A stretch of DNA of 64,000 nucleotides from Anaerotignum faecicola (GTDB lineage: Bacteria > Bacillota > Clostridia > Lachnospirales > Anaerotignaceae). Below the pieces are notes generated by a model. That model was not told the DNA's origin. It did no database searches and worked only from the letters and a program-made list of their open reading frames with translations. The translations under genes and the position numbers were made by a program. The stretch covers positions 62,001 through 126,000 of the forward strand of contig JANFXS010000007.1 in assembly GCA_024460105.1 (NCBI GenBank), read 5' to 3'. Positions 35,437-45,286 of this stretch are shown piece after piece. Numbering within the stretch: the first letter of the stretch is position 1; each line of letters opens with the position of its first letter.

Positions 35437-36141
35437 ATGGAAAAGCTTGCCATGCTTTACGAAGGGAAAGCAAAAAAAGTGTTTGAAACAGACGATAAAA
35501 GCCGGCTTATAGTCGAATATAAGGATGACGCTACGGCTTTTAACGGGCTGAAAAAGGGGTCGATACTCGGCAAAGGCATCATTAACAACAAGATGACGAA
35601 CATCGTTTTTAAATATCTTGAAGAAAACGGTGTGGAAACACATTTTGTCGAAGAGTTGGGCGATAGACAGACCCTTGTAAAAAAGGTTGAAATAGTACCG
35701 CTTGAGGTTATTGTCAGAAATATTGCGGCTGGCAGTTTCTCAAATAAATTTGGCGTTGAGGAGGGCAAAGAGCTTTTAAATCCTGTAATTGAGTTTTCAT
35801 ATAAAAATGATGCGCTTGGCGATCCGATGATTAACGACATGCAGATTTTAGCGATAGGCCTTGCATCAAAAGAAGAACTCGCATCAGTTTCAAAACAGGC
35901 GCTTAAGATAAACGAACTTTTAAAAGACTACTTCTTTAAAAGAGGAATAACGCTTGTTGATTTTAAAATTGAATTTGGCAGATACAATGGTAAAGTTATA
36001 TTGGCGGATGAGATTTCACCCGATACCTGTAGGCTTTGGGACAACAAAACCAATGAAAAACTTGACAAAGACCGTTTCCGCCGGGATCTCGGCGGTGTTG
36101 AAGAAGCTTATGAAGAAGTATGGAGAAGGATAACGATATGA
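35437..36141 (+). CDS. purC: Phosphoribosylaminoimidazole-succinocarboxamide synthase
   Basis: SAICAR synthetase, 234 residues, adding aspartate to CAIR in purine synthesis. Visible: [43 protein letters not shown] and [19 protein letters not shown] precedes the ATG. It heads purC-purF-purB; its stop overlaps the purF start (ATGA). No purine riboswitch is seen upstream, but a short hairpin (35388-35404) precedes the gene. Confidence 0.97.
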   Translation: MEKLAMLYEGKAKKVFETDDKSRLIVEYKDDATAFNGLKKGSILGKGIINNKMTNIVFKYLEENGVETHFVEELGDRQTLVKKVEIVPLEVIVRNIAAGSFSNKFGVEEGKELLNPVIEFSYKNDALGDPMINDMQILAIGLASKEELASVSKQALKINELLKDYFFKRGITLVDFKIEFGRYNGKVILADEISPDTCRLWDNKTNEKLDKDRFRRDLGGVEEAYEEVWRRITI

Positions 36142-37640
36142 GCGGAAATAATATAAATAAAACTGATCTGATTGATGATGTTAATGTTGTTGAAGAAGAC
36201 GTTTTAAAAGAAGAATGCGGAGTTTTTGGAATTTATAATAATAACGACGATTTGGAGGTCGGAAAACTGACATACTACGGCCTTTATGCACTGCAGCACA
36301 GAGGGCAGGAAAGCTGCGGTATAGCTGTTACTGACGATACTGTTGTTAAGCAGTATAAGGATATGGGGCTTGTGCCTGAAGTATTCAGCCCGGATATACT
36401 TGAAAAGCTTACCGGCAATATTGCCGTGGGACATGTGCGCTATTCAACGGCAGGCGGAAGCATGCGCCAAAATGCGCAGCCGCTTGTTTCAAGGTATTTA
36501 AAAGGCGCTTTAACTATCAGCCACAACGGCAACCTTGTGAACGCATATGAGATAAGGGAACAGTTTGAAAAAGAAGGATTTATATTCCAGACAACAATAG
36601 ATTCGGAAGTTTTAGCGCTTGTAATTGCGCGTGAAAGGGTTAAAAACGATTCTATTGAAGAAGCCGTTGCAAAAATGATGGATATAGTCGAAGGTTCTTA
36701 TTCTCTGCTTGTAATGAGTCCTAAAAAACTGATAGGATGCCGAGATCCTTATGGATTCAGGCCTCTTGTAATAGGCAAAATAGATAATTCGTATGTGCTG
36801 GCGTCGGAGTCATGCGCTCTTGACGCTGTGGGCGCTAAATTTATACGCGATGTGGAACCGGGCGAAATTGTAATTATAGACGAAAACGGTATGCGCTCAG
36901 ATAAACGCCGCTGTAAAACAAAAGATACTGCCCTTTGTATTTTTGAGTATATTTATTTTGCGCGTTCCGACAGCTATATTGACGGTGTGAGCGTTTATGA
37001 ATCACGAAAGGCAGCCGGAAGGCAGCTTGCTATTGAACATCCTGTTGACGGCGATCTTGTAATAGGAGTTCCGGACAGCGGAATTGATGCGGCTATCGGT
37101 TATGCCGAGCAGTCGGGGATACCATACGGTTTAGGGCTTGTTAAAAACAGATACATAGGGCGCACATTCATCAGCCCTACACAATCCGCTCGTGAGGACG
37201 GCGTTAAAGTTAAGCTTAACGCTCTTAGGCAAAGTGTAGAAGGTAAAAGAGTTATCATGATTGACGACTCGATTGTAAGGGGAACGACTGTTGCAAGGCT
37301 TGTCAAGATACTTAGGGACGCCGGTGCAAAAGAAGTTCATATGCGTATCAGCAGCCCGCCGTTTTTATGGCCATGCTACTATGGAACAGACGTGCCGTCT
37401 AAAGATAAATTAATTGCATGCAAATACCCTATTGAAGAAATAGCGAAAGTCGTTGGCGTTGACAGCCTTGGGTATCTTGGAACAGAGAATCTCCATAATA
37501 TTGCAAAAGGATCAAAATGCGGTTTCTGCGATGCATGCTTTACGGGCAGATACCCTACGCCAGTACCGAAACATGTAAACGAGGAGGAACTTGAAAATGC
37601 GCCGGAAATACGAAAGTCCCCTAAATTCACGATATGCTAG
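36138..37640 (+). CDS. purF: Amidophosphoribosyltransferase
   Basis: Glutamine PRPP amidotransferase, 500 residues, the committed step of purine synthesis. It has a 26-residue propeptide ahead of the Ntn nucleophile Cys27 (EECGVFGI), the glutamine-binding [11 protein letters not shown] and SHNGNL motifs, the PRPP loop [13 protein letters not shown], and C-terminal cysteines ([13 protein letters not shown]) consistent with the [4Fe-4S]-containing Bacillus-type enzyme. ATG 36138 is chosen over 36120 because GGAGAAGGA lies upstream. The gene ends 44 nt inside purB. Confidence 0.96.
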   Translation: MSGNNINKTDLIDDVNVVEEDVLKEECGVFGIYNNNDDLEVGKLTYYGLYALQHRGQESCGIAVTDDTVVKQYKDMGLVPEVFSPDILEKLTGNIAVGHVRYSTAGGSMRQNAQPLVSRYLKGALTISHNGNLVNAYEIREQFEKEGFIFQTTIDSEVLALVIARERVKNDSIEEAVAKMMDIVEGSYSLLVMSPKKLIGCRDPYGFRPLVIGKIDNSYVLASESCALDAVGAKFIRDVEPGEIVIIDENGMRSDKRRCKTKDTALCIFEYIYFARSDSYIDGVSVYESRKAAGRQLAIEHPVDGDLVIGVPDSGIDAAIGYAEQSGIPYGLGLVKNRYIGRTFISPTQSAREDGVKVKLNALRQSVEGKRVIMIDDSIVRGTTVARLVKILRDAGAKEVHMRISSPPFLWPCYYGTDVPSKDKLIACKYPIEEIAKVVGVDSLGYLGTENLHNIAKGSKCGFCDACFTGRYPTPVPKHVNEEELENAPEIRKSPKFTIC

Positions 37641-39030
37641 TGAAGAAATGAGCTACTTGTTTTCGCCGGATTTTAAATTTAAAACATGGCGGAAACTTTG
37701 GATTGCGCTTGCTGAAAGTGAAAAGGAACTTGGTCTTAATATAACGGAAGAACAGATCTCCCAAATGAAACAGTATAAAGACGATATTAATTATGACGTT
37801 GCAGAAGCCCGTGAGAAAGAAGTGCGTCATGATGTTATGAGCCATGTTTATGCCTTTGGGATGCAGGCTAAAGCGGCAATGCCGATTATACATTTGGGCG
37901 CCACAAGCTGTTATGTTGGCGATAATACAGATATAATAATAATGACAGAGGCGATGAAGCTTGTGCGCAGACAGCTTATAAATGTCATTAACGAACTTTC
38001 AAAATTCGCAATGGAGTATAAAGACATGCCGACTCTTGGATTTACCCATTTTCAGCCGGCTCAGACAACGACAGTAGGAAAACGTGCAAGCCTTTGGCTT
38101 CAGGATCTTATAATGGATTTGGAAAGTTTGGATTTTCAAATATCAAGGGCGAAACTGCGCGGCGCAAAGGGGACTACGGGAACACAGGCAAGCTTTATGG
38201 AACTTTTTGACGGCGACCATGAAAAAGTTAAAAAGCTTGACAAAATGGTTGCCGAAAAGATGGGATACGACAAATGTTTTGATGTTACAGGACAGACATA
38301 TCCCCGTAAGCTTGACAGCCAGATACTTAATGTTTTAAGCGAAATAGCGCAAAGCGCATTTAAGTTCAGCAATGATATAAGGCTTTTGCAGCATCTTAAA
38401 GAAATAGAGGAACCTTTTGAAAAAAGCCAGATTGGATCTTCAGCTATGGCTTATAAAAGAAACCCTATGCGGAGCGAAAGGATAGGTTCGCTTGCCAGAT
38501 ATGTTATAGCCGATGCGCTTAATCCGGCAATTACTGCCTCAACCCAGTGGTTTGAGAGAACGCTTGACGATTCTGCAAATAAAAGGCTTAGCATACCGGA
38601 AGCATTCCTCTGTATAGACGCAATACTTATCCTTTACAGAAATGTTGTTGACGGTCTTGTTGTATATCCGAAAGTTATAGAGCAGCATTTAAATAACGAA
38701 CTTCCTTTTATGGCGACTGAAAATATAATGATGGATGCTGTTAAAAAAGGCGGCGACAGACAGGAACTTCATGAGAAAATAAGGGAACATTCCATGGAAG
38801 CGGGACGTGTCGTTAAATCTGAAGGCAGGCCAAACGATCTCCTTATAAGGATTGCAAACGACAAATCATTTGGGCTTAATTTAGAAGAACTTGAAGCAAT
38901 CATGGATGCGAAAAACTTTGTCGGGCGCGCCCCGGAACAGACGGAAGAATTTATAGTAAATGTTGTTTTGCCGATAATTGAAGCCAATAAAGATTTGTTG
39001 GATGAAGAAGGCGGAAGCGTAAGGGTTTGA
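37597..39030 (+). CDS. purB: Adenylosuccinate lyase
   Basis: A 477-residue fumarase-superfamily lyase, acting on SAICAR and adenylosuccinate. Signature IGSSAMAYKRNPMRSERI, with TLGFTHFQPAQTTTVGKRA and GTTGTQASF. ATG 37597 is 9 nt from GAGGAGG; the TTG at 37591 is too close. The first 44 nt overlap purF in another frame, an unusually long overlap suggesting coupled translation. A hairpin follows. Confidence 0.96.
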   Translation: MRRKYESPLNSRYASEEMSYLFSPDFKFKTWRKLWIALAESEKELGLNITEEQISQMKQYKDDINYDVAEAREKEVRHDVMSHVYAFGMQAKAAMPIIHLGATSCYVGDNTDIIIMTEAMKLVRRQLINVINELSKFAMEYKDMPTLGFTHFQPAQTTTVGKRASLWLQDLIMDLESLDFQISRAKLRGAKGTTGTQASFMELFDGDHEKVKKLDKMVAEKMGYDKCFDVTGQTYPRKLDSQILNVLSEIAQSAFKFSNDIRLLQHLKEIEEPFEKSQIGSSAMAYKRNPMRSERIGSLARYVIADALNPAITASTQWFERTLDDSANKRLSIPEAFLCIDAILILYRNVVDGLVVYPKVIEQHLNNELPFMATENIMMDAVKKGGDRQELHEKIREHSMEAGRVVKSEGRPNDLLIRIANDKSFGLNLEELEAIMDAKNFVGRAPEQTEEFIVNVVLPIIEANKDLLDEEGGSVRV

Positions 39031-39041
39031 TATTTAAAGTG

Positions 39042-39080
39042 GAGGTAATTTTGTTTAACGGCAAAGTTACCTCTTAATTT
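39042..39080 (+). terminator. Terminator after purB
   Basis: GAGGTAA (39042-39048) pairs with TTACCTC (39067-39073), extended inward by TTTG/CAAA, followed by a T-rich tract. Confidence 0.7.
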
Positions 39081-39399
39081 GTTTTATTGCCTGTATCTAT
39101 GATAAAATATTGATATTTTGTCAATTACGTTTTGAGTATGTATGTGCCTTGCGTAATTATATATGACGCTGATACCTGCACGAAACGTATATAGCCTCGA
39201 AAAAAAATACGGTTTATTTTTTATTCGGTTAATGGGAGTAAGGTTTTGTGTTTCATAAACGCGGTATACATTGAATTACGTTTTATTTGTTTTTACAATA
39301 ATTTACCGTTTGCGTTTGGAAATAATAAGTTGATATATATGGGGATTTAGTATAAAATAATAAAATACACTTATTTACATGAAGATTGCAGGTGGAAAT
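39081..39399 (+). other. Intergenic region between purB and the methyltransferase gene
   Basis: AT-rich, no ORF, no recognised RNA. I see no clear promoter; TATAAA-like runs near 39350 are the only candidates. Confidence 0.4.
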
Positions 39400-40155
39400 A
39401 TGGAGGCATATGAGGGTTTTGCAGAAGTTTATGACGGCTTTATGGACAATATAAATTATGACGAATGGGGTTCATATTTGCTTAATCTTTTCCGAAGGTT
39501 AAATATTGCCCCAAAACTGGCTGCAGAACTAGGGTGCGGCACGGGCAATATTACCGGCAGGCTTGCCAAAGCAGGTATTGATATGATAGGAATAGATATT
39601 TCATCTGAAATGCTTTCTATAGCAAAAGAAAAAGCTGAAAAAGAAAATCTTGATATTTTATATCTTTGCCAGGATATGCGTGAATTTGAATTGTTTGGAA
39701 CAGTAGATATTGTTTTGAGCCTTTGCGACAGCATTAATTATATTACCGAGGAGAGCGAGCTTCTCGAGGTTTTTAAACTTGTAAATAATTATCTTGAGCC
39801 TAAAGGATATTTTATATTTGATTTAAACACAGAATATAAATTTAAAAATTTGCTTGGAAACAAAAGCTTTAGTGACGCTGAAGAAAACAAGGCGTATATA
39901 TGGCAGAATTATTATGATGAAGACGAAAAAATAAACGAATATTATGTTAATTTTTTTATTGAAGATGAAAAAACAGGGCTCTATGAACGTATTGAGGAAG
40001 TTCATTATGAGAAGGCATACAGTATTGAAACGATCAGACGTCTGCTTACTGAAAGCGGTATGGAATTTGTATGTGCATATGACGCCTTTACATTTGACGA
40101 ACCAAAGAAAGACAGCGAAAGAATTTACATAATATCAAAAGAGAATGGCAAATGA
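39400..40155 (+). CDS. Class I SAM-dependent methyltransferase
   Basis: A 251-residue methyltransferase of the small-molecule/unknown-substrate type. SAM loop ELGCGTGNITGRLAKAGIDMIGIDIS, then LYLCQDMREF and VLSLCDSINYI (motif IV region). ATG 39400 follows AGGTGG at about 5 nt; the frame from 39379 is possible. The domain with the EEVHYEKAYSIETIRRLL tail is common in Clostridia next to hslO. It probably forms an operon with hslO (16 nt apart). Substrate unknown. Confidence 0.88.
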   Translation: MEAYEGFAEVYDGFMDNINYDEWGSYLLNLFRRLNIAPKLAAELGCGTGNITGRLAKAGIDMIGIDISSEMLSIAKEKAEKENLDILYLCQDMREFELFGTVDIVLSLCDSINYITEESELLEVFKLVNNYLEPKGYFIFDLNTEYKFKNLLGNKSFSDAEENKAYIWQNYYDEDEKINEYYVNFFIEDEKTGLYERIEEVHYEKAYSIETIRRLLTESGMEFVCAYDAFTFDEPKKDSERIYIISKENGK

Positions 40156-40170
40156 TTTCGGAGGTTATAG

Positions 40171-41055
40171 ATGGAAGATTACATTTTAAGGGCAACTGCC
40201 GCTGAGGGTGCGGTCAGGGCTTTTGCGGCTGTGAGCAGAAACACTGTGGAAACGGCAAGACAGCTTCATAACACTTCTCCTGTTGCAACAGCTGCATTGG
40301 GCAGGCTTTTGACGGCGGCGGCAATGATTGGAAGCACTTTGAAAAGCGACAGCGATTTAGTAACGCTTCAGATCAAAGGAGATGGACCGCTGCAAGGTAT
40401 AATTGCAACCAGCGACAGCAGTTCAAGAGTTAAGGGCTATGCATTTAATCCGGAGACGCCGTTTGCCGAAAAATATCCCGGTAAGCTTGACGTTGGTTCA
40501 GCGGTCGGAAAAGGAACATTAACAGTCATAAAAGACATAGGCTTAAAAGAACCGTATTCAGGTCAGATTGAACTTGTAAGCGGTGAAATAGCCGAGGATT
40601 TATCGTATTACTATGCAAAAAGCGAGCAGACGCCTTCGGCAATAGGTTTGGGAGTTTTAATTGAAACAGATGAAACCGTAAGACAGGCTGGGGGATTTAT
40701 GATACAGCTTATGCCAGGTGCGCCTGAAGAAGTTGTTGACAAACTTGAAAATAAATTAAACTCAATGCCGTATGTAACGGATTTGCTCGATATGGGCAAA
40801 ATGCCGGAGGACATACTTGAGATGATTTTGGGTGGTATGGATTTGTCTGTTACAGATAAAATGCCAATGAAATTTTACTGCAACTGCACAAGGGAACGGG
40901 TTGAGAAAGCGCTTGTAAGTATTGGAAAAAGCGAATTGGAAAAAATAATAAACGAAGATCAGAAAGCCGATGTTAAATGCCATTTTTGCAGTAAGGAATA
41001 CCATTTTGACAAAAGTCAGCTCAAGAATATTTATAATAAAGCTATAGAAAGATAG
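40171..41055 (+). CDS. hslO: 33 kDa redox-regulated chaperonin Hsp33
   Basis: Hsp33, 294 residues, a holdase activated by oxidation. The N-terminal domain shows QIKGDGPLQGIIATSD and GFMIQLMPGAPEE; the C-terminal zinc redox switch is CNC...CHFC (FYCNCTRERVEKAL, KCHFCSKEYHF), with all four cysteines present. GGAGGTT precedes ATG 40171. It is co-directional with the methyltransferase and the following Nudix gene. Confidence 0.96.
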   Translation: MEDYILRATAAEGAVRAFAAVSRNTVETARQLHNTSPVATAALGRLLTAAAMIGSTLKSDSDLVTLQIKGDGPLQGIIATSDSSSRVKGYAFNPETPFAEKYPGKLDVGSAVGKGTLTVIKDIGLKEPYSGQIELVSGEIAEDLSYYYAKSEQTPSAIGLGVLIETDETVRQAGGFMIQLMPGAPEEVVDKLENKLNSMPYVTDLLDMGKMPEDILEMILGGMDLSVTDKMPMKFYCNCTRERVEKALVSIGKSELEKIINEDQKADVKCHFCSKEYHFDKSQLKNIYNKAIER

Positions 41056-41067
41056 AAGGTGGCTTTA

Positions 41068-41487
41068 TTGAAAATGGATTTTGCCATTACGGTTAAAGCT
41101 GTAATAATAAAAGACGGCAGATTTCTTCTTCTCAGGCGGTCTAAACGTGAAATGGAAAAAAGCTTTTTAAATCGGTATGAACCTTGGGATTTGCCGGGAG
41201 GCGGAGTCAGGTTTTTTGAAACTTCGCAAAAGGCTCTGTTCCGTGAAATAAGAGAAGAAACACAGCTTGATGTGCGGCTTATTGGAATTTTAAATGCATA
41301 CGATGCGATTAAATCAAGGCTCCACATGCTTATACTTACATATATGTGCGAATATATTGGCGGCGAAGTAATTCTCAGCTGTGAACATGATTCATATTAT
41401 TGGCTTACTGTAGAAGAAATGGAAAGTTTGGATGTTCCTAAATGGATGATAAGGATATTTAAATCAGCAGTTGAATATAAATACTAA
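41068..41487 (+). CDS. Nudix hydrolase
   Basis: A 139-residue Nudix protein. Nudix box GGGVRFFETSQKALFREIREETQLDV (Gx5Ex7REUxEExGU) is intact. Substrate cannot be told. TTG 41068 is preferred, with AAGGTGG 6 nt upstream; the alternative GTG 41059 is inside that site. It follows hslO by 12 nt and ends at a strong terminator. Confidence 0.9.
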   Translation: MKMDFAITVKAVIIKDGRFLLLRRSKREMEKSFLNRYEPWDLPGGGVRFFETSQKALFREIREETQLDVRLIGILNAYDAIKSRLHMLILTYMCEYIGGEVILSCEHDSYYWLTVEEMESLDVPKWMIRIFKSAVEYKY

Positions 41488-41541
41488 AGCCCACTGGTAT
41501 GTTAAGCTGCGTATGTAATAAAAAAACCAATGGGCTTTTTA
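41486..41541. terminator. Terminator between Nudix gene and convergent hypothetical gene
   Basis: AAAGCCCACTGGT (41486-41498) pairs with ACCAATGGGCTTT (from 41526), one mismatch, then five Ts. Confidence 0.85.
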
Positions 41542-41560
41542 TTTTATAAATTTATATGTC

Positions 41561-42514
41561 TTATATGTCTCGTACTGAACCTTTGTCAACTATTTCCTGA
41601 GTTCCGTCTTTTCTCAAAATACGATATTTATTTTTAGTAGTATCGCTGTATTCCGGAACAAGGGCATATGGGCTGTATGCCATGTCTTCGATTACTGCAA
41701 CTTTTTCACCCGTAGCGTTATCAATTTTTTCGCTTACTATAAAGTAAAGCCATTCAGGGCTCCATTTTAATGTTGCGGGAATTGTTCGTTCGGCAATAAC
41801 TGAGTATGTGTCGTCTGCCGGTACAGACTTATTGGCTGTGTCGCTTGACTTTAGGTAACGCTGATACAAGGTAATTAAAAGTTCCGAATTAACAGGATCT
41901 TGGATGGCAATGTCTGCATCCATATCTATTCTGCGCCAATCGCTGGGGGACGTTTGGTTTTGGCTGTCCCATGCAAGATTCCAATCTGTGCGCACACGTT
42001 CAGGCAACACTCCAGCTTCTCTTAAATTTTCATTATCCCATATATAAAATTTATAATATGTACTGTTTTCAAAAGCTCCTATTTTCTGATTTATATTTTC
42101 CCTGACAACTATGAAATCTCTGTCAAGGGAAGGGGCTTTCGTGAGTTCCAGATTTTCTATTGTGGCCATTGGACCTATACTGTCAAGAAATGTAAAATTG
42201 TTTCCGTCTTGGGCATATGCCGATATATAAGAAACTGTAGGCCCTATTTCCGTAACAATTACCAGATCTTCATTGTTGTCGCCGGTTAAGTCGCCGTAGA
42301 AAGTCCTTATGCTCATGACTTCTTCCGGTTGGTACTGGTCGGAAACTCCGGCATCATTAAGAACTATCTCGGCAATTTTTTTTCGTGATTCGGGATTTTC
42401 GCGGTCTCTTACAAGATCCAGTGTGAGTATGTCGGTAACGCCGTAAATCTTTACTACCATTAATACTAAAAACAGCGTTATAAGTCCGGCAGATATAAGC
42501 CTTTTATTTTTCAA
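41561..42514 (-). CDS. Hypothetical membrane-anchored extracytoplasmic protein
   Basis: I do not recognise the family. The 317-residue protein has an uncleaved-looking N-terminal membrane segment (about 6-27, LISAGLITLFLVLMVVKIYG), then an outside domain with an FG-GAP-like acidic loop (GDLTGDNNEDLVIV, about 74-87), several aromatic beta-strand stretches and a C-terminal segment ending DKGSVRDI. The start is TTG 42514 with an excellent GAGGAGGTG site. It is monocistronic and convergent with the Nudix gene. An envelope role is inferred only from the anchor. Confidence 0.8.
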   Translation of the reverse strand: MKNKRLISAGLITLFLVLMVVKIYGVTDILTLDLVRDRENPESRKKIAEIVLNDAGVSDQYQPEEVMSIRTFYGDLTGDNNEDLVIVTEIGPTVSYISAYAQDGNNFTFLDSIGPMATIENLELTKAPSLDRDFIVVRENINQKIGAFENSTYYKFYIWDNENLREAGVLPERVRTDWNLAWDSQNQTSPSDWRRIDMDADIAIQDPVNSELLITLYQRYLKSSDTANKSVPADDTYSVIAERTIPATLKWSPEWLYFIVSEKIDNATGEKVAVIEDMAYSPYALVPEYSDTTKNKYRILRKDGTQEIVDKGSVRDI

Positions 42515-42674
42515 TTTAACACCTCCTCTAGCTATTTACATGATATTCGTACTGAGTAGTTTATATTACATCAAATAATATCGGCATTATTCCGATTTAT
42601 TTTGACCTGTGGGAAAAGTTATGTTAAAATAATTAATTATTGTATAATATCGATTTTTGAAAGGATGATTAAAA

Positions 42675-43196
42675 TTGAATAAAAATCCAATAGTTACAAT
42701 GAAAATAAACGGTGAAGACACATTAAAAATTGAATTATATCCTGAAATTGCCCCAAATACAGTTAATAATTTCATTTCTCTTATTGAAAAGGGGTATTAC
42801 AACGATCTTACTTTCCACAGGATTATAAGCGGATTTATGATTCAGGGAGGATGCCCGGAGGGCACTGGAATGGGAGGCCCGGGCTATACAATCAAAGGCG
42901 AGTTCGGACAAAATGGTTTTGAAAACAGCCTGAAACATGAACCGGGCGTTATTTCTATGGCGCGTGCGATGAACCCGAATTCAGCCGGCAGCCAGTTCTT
43001 TATTATGCACAAAGCCGCCCCTCATCTCGACGGAGCGTATGCGGCTTTCGGAAAAGTAATCGAGGGAATGGAAATTGTAGATAAAGTGGCAAATGTTAAA
43101 ACCGGCAGGGGAGATATGCCGGTTGAGCCTCAGGTTATTACCGAGATAACAGTTGAAAAATTCGGCGAAGAGTATCCTGAACCAGAAAAGATGTAA
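42675..43196 (+). CDS. Cyclophilin-type peptidyl-prolyl cis-trans isomerase
   Basis: A 173-residue single-domain cyclophilin: FHRIISGFMIQGGCPEGTGMGGPGYTIKGEF, the active-site arginine in FHR, and the substrate strand SAGSQFFIMH with HLDGAYAAFGKV. No signal peptide, so cytoplasmic. It starts at TTG 42675 after AAAGGATG. Strong terminator downstream. Confidence 0.95.
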   Translation: MNKNPIVTMKINGEDTLKIELYPEIAPNTVNNFISLIEKGYYNDLTFHRIISGFMIQGGCPEGTGMGGPGYTIKGEFGQNGFENSLKHEPGVISMARAMNPNSAGSQFFIMHKAAPHLDGAYAAFGKVIEGMEIVDKVANVKTGRGDMPVEPQVITEITVEKFGEEYPEPEKM

Positions 43197-43207
43197 TTGA
43201 ATTTGAA

Positions 43208-43247
43208 AAAGCCGGAAAACTAATCTAAATTAGATTTCCGGCTTTGC
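43208..43247 (+). terminator. Terminator after the cyclophilin gene
   Basis: AAAGCCGGAAA (43208-43218) pairs with TTTCCGGCTTT (43235-43245) and an inner CTAAT/ATTAG. Confidence 0.85.
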
Positions 43248-43362
43248 AAAGTTACTATTTGCGCGGCGTAAAACATGCAGAGGATAAAAATATTATCTCG
43301 GTAAATTGAATTACGCGTTCAAAATTAAAATCAGAAAGTTTTAATAGGGTCCGAAAAAGGGA

Positions 43363-43521
43363 TTATTTGCGTTTGAAAGATTTGCAATCTGTACATTGAT
43401 CCTGTGTAGGATTAATTTCATGAGTACCGATTGTAATTGCGTTAAGCGAACAATAGTTTTCGCTGCCGCAGTGATGCGCGCACTGCTGAACCGTACATGC
43501 TATACAAGTGTTTTTAGCCAT
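43363..43521 (-). CDS. Small DUF1540-type cysteine-rich protein
   Basis: A 52-residue protein found by reading the minus strand. It has seven cysteines: CIACTVQQCAHHC near the N terminus, then a single C in NYCSL, and CTDC near the C terminus, with ITIGTHEINPTQD between, matching the DUF1540 pattern (C-x2-C-x4-C and the IxIG strand). An AAGGAGG site is 7 nt before ATG 43521. These small proteins are probably metal- or Fe-S-binding; function is unknown. It is divergent from the DUF362 ferredoxin protein, 90 bp away. Confidence 0.85.
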   Translation of the reverse strand: MAKNTCIACTVQQCAHHCGSENYCSLNAITIGTHEINPTQDQCTDCKSFKRK

Positions 43522-43611
43522 GAATAATTACCTCCTTTCAATGGTATATTTATATTATGTCCGTAAAAGGAGATTTTATTTTATTAATTTAAAAAACAGG
43601 AGGATATAAAT

Positions 43612-44706
43612 ATGGAAAAGTCCAAGGTATATTTTACCAATTTGAGGGCTAAGCCCGGTGAAAACCTTTTGCAGAAGCTGGACAAGCTTGTCAGGGCGGC
43701 AGGCATTGAAAATATAGATTTTAATAAAAAGTTTACAGCCATTAAAATACACTTTGGGGAACCGGGCAATTTGGCCTATCTTCGGCATAATTATGCCAAA
43801 GTTATAGCAGATTTAGTTAAAAGCCTCGGAGGGAAGGTTTTTTTAACTGACTGCAATACTTTATATGTAGGAAGAAGGAAAGATGCAATAGAGCATATGG
43901 AAGCGGCATATGAAAATGGATACAGTCCGTTCACAACGGGATGTCATGTTATAATTGCAGACGGAATAAAGGGGCTTAATGAAGTTAACGTTCCTATAAA
44001 CGGCGAATATGTCAAAGAAGCAAAGATCGGAGCCGCTATTATGGAAGCTGACATTATAATATCGTTGAACCATTTTAAAGGGCATGAACAGGCAGGATTC
44101 GGCGGCGCAATTAAAAATCTTGGAATGGGTTCCGGAAGCCGTGCAGGAAAGATGGAAATGCATAGCGACGGAAAACCTTTTATTTCCGCGAAAAGATGTA
44201 TTAGCTGCGGAAAATGCGCATCAATTTGTGCTCATAGCGCAATAAGTTTTCCTGAGAAGAAAGCAAAAATTGATACAGACAAGTGTGTTGGATGCGGAAG
44301 ATGCATATCTGTCTGTCCTGTTGACGCCGTTAAACCCGATTACGGTGTATCCGTGGAGTCATTTAATTGTAAGATGGCAGAATATGCATATGCAGTTGTC
44401 AAAGACAGGCCGTCTTTCCACATAAATATGCTTATTGATGTTTCTCCATACTGCGACTGCCATGCAGAAAACGATCTTCCTTTAATACCGGATGTAGGAA
44501 TGTTTGCATCTTTTGATCCTGTCGCTATTGATGCCGCTTGTGCCGATATGGCGAATAAACAGCCTGTTATACATGGATGCGCTCTTGAACAAGAGTCTGG
44601 CGATCATTTTAATCATATGCATCCGACAACCGATTGGAGAGGCTGTCTTGTTCATGCAGAAAAAATTGGCGTCGGCACAATGGATTATGAGTTGATAGAG
44701 ATTTAA
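43612..44706 (+). CDS. DUF362 domain protein with two 4Fe-4S clusters
   Basis: A 364-residue DUF362 family protein: AIKIHFGEPGNLAYLRHNYAKVIADLV, VFLTDCNTLYVGRR, ISLNHFKGHEQAGFGGAIKNLGMGSGSRAGK. Around 195-250 lie two ferredoxin motifs, CISCGKCASICAHSAI and CVGCGRCISVCPVDAV. Note that the first has CA rather than CP after the fourth cysteine. The family is widespread in anaerobes with no firm function. AGGAGG precedes ATG 43612. Confidence 0.92.
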   Translation: MEKSKVYFTNLRAKPGENLLQKLDKLVRAAGIENIDFNKKFTAIKIHFGEPGNLAYLRHNYAKVIADLVKSLGGKVFLTDCNTLYVGRRKDAIEHMEAAYENGYSPFTTGCHVIIADGIKGLNEVNVPINGEYVKEAKIGAAIMEADIIISLNHFKGHEQAGFGGAIKNLGMGSGSRAGKMEMHSDGKPFISAKRCISCGKCASICAHSAISFPEKKAKIDTDKCVGCGRCISVCPVDAVKPDYGVSVESFNCKMAEYAYAVVKDRPSFHINMLIDVSPYCDCHAENDLPLIPDVGMFASFDPVAIDAACADMANKQPVIHGCALEQESGDHFNHMHPTTDWRGCLVHAEKIGVGTMDYELIEI

Positions 44707-44725
44707 TAAAATATTTTGATTGAAA

Positions 44726-44754
44726 AGTACGGCATGTTTGTGCCGTATTTTTTA
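44726..44754 (+). terminator. Terminator after the DUF362 gene
   Basis: TACGGCA and TGCCGTA form a perfect 7-bp stem followed by T6. Confidence 0.85.
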
Positions 44755-45286
44755 TGTATTTTTATACTGAAATTAGCAAAGTTACACACGGTTATAATCG
44801 GCAGCAGCAGAGAAACAGCCGCTTTCCGCAAGGTTCTCTTGGCTTAAGTGTCTTTGAGTTGCTATTGCGGCAAGCGTATGCAATGACGAAATACGGAAAA
44901 TCTTCCATGCAAGGCATGTGTACTGTTGCAATCCGGAATTATCTTATAATTTTTTGCAAATGTTTATAGAGGAATAGAAAATTCTTGTAATATCCGCGTC
45001 TTTACGGGTTCAGATTGTATATTCGAATATTGCCGCATAATTTCGTTTTGTAGAGTTTGGCGCTATTTTACCGACGCAAACAAAACAATATGTATAGTAA
45101 GCGTTGTAATGCAAAAAAATAATTTATAACCGCCTTGTTTACATTTTTTATTTAAAATTTATTTCATAATGTGTAAAAAAAATAAGTTTATTTCGTATTT
45201 ATGACTGATGTTAGGTTTTATGGAAATAAATATTATAATTGTGTATAATAATGGCATAATTTATAAATAAAATGGAGGTATTGGTT
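44755..45286 (+). other. 532-bp region without a credible gene
   Basis: A 71-codon frame at 44754-44969 has no ribosome site and no recognisable fold. The first 200 bp are richer in GC than the rest and could be a remnant of something older. The AT-rich end (45170-45270) presumably holds the promoter of the zinc-ribbon gene; TATAAT-like runs occur at about 45243. Confidence 0.4.

Noticed and set aside
44754-44969. 71-codon plus-strand ORF after the DUF362 gene
   Set aside because: It begins on top of the terminator, has no ribosome site, and its composition is not protein-like.
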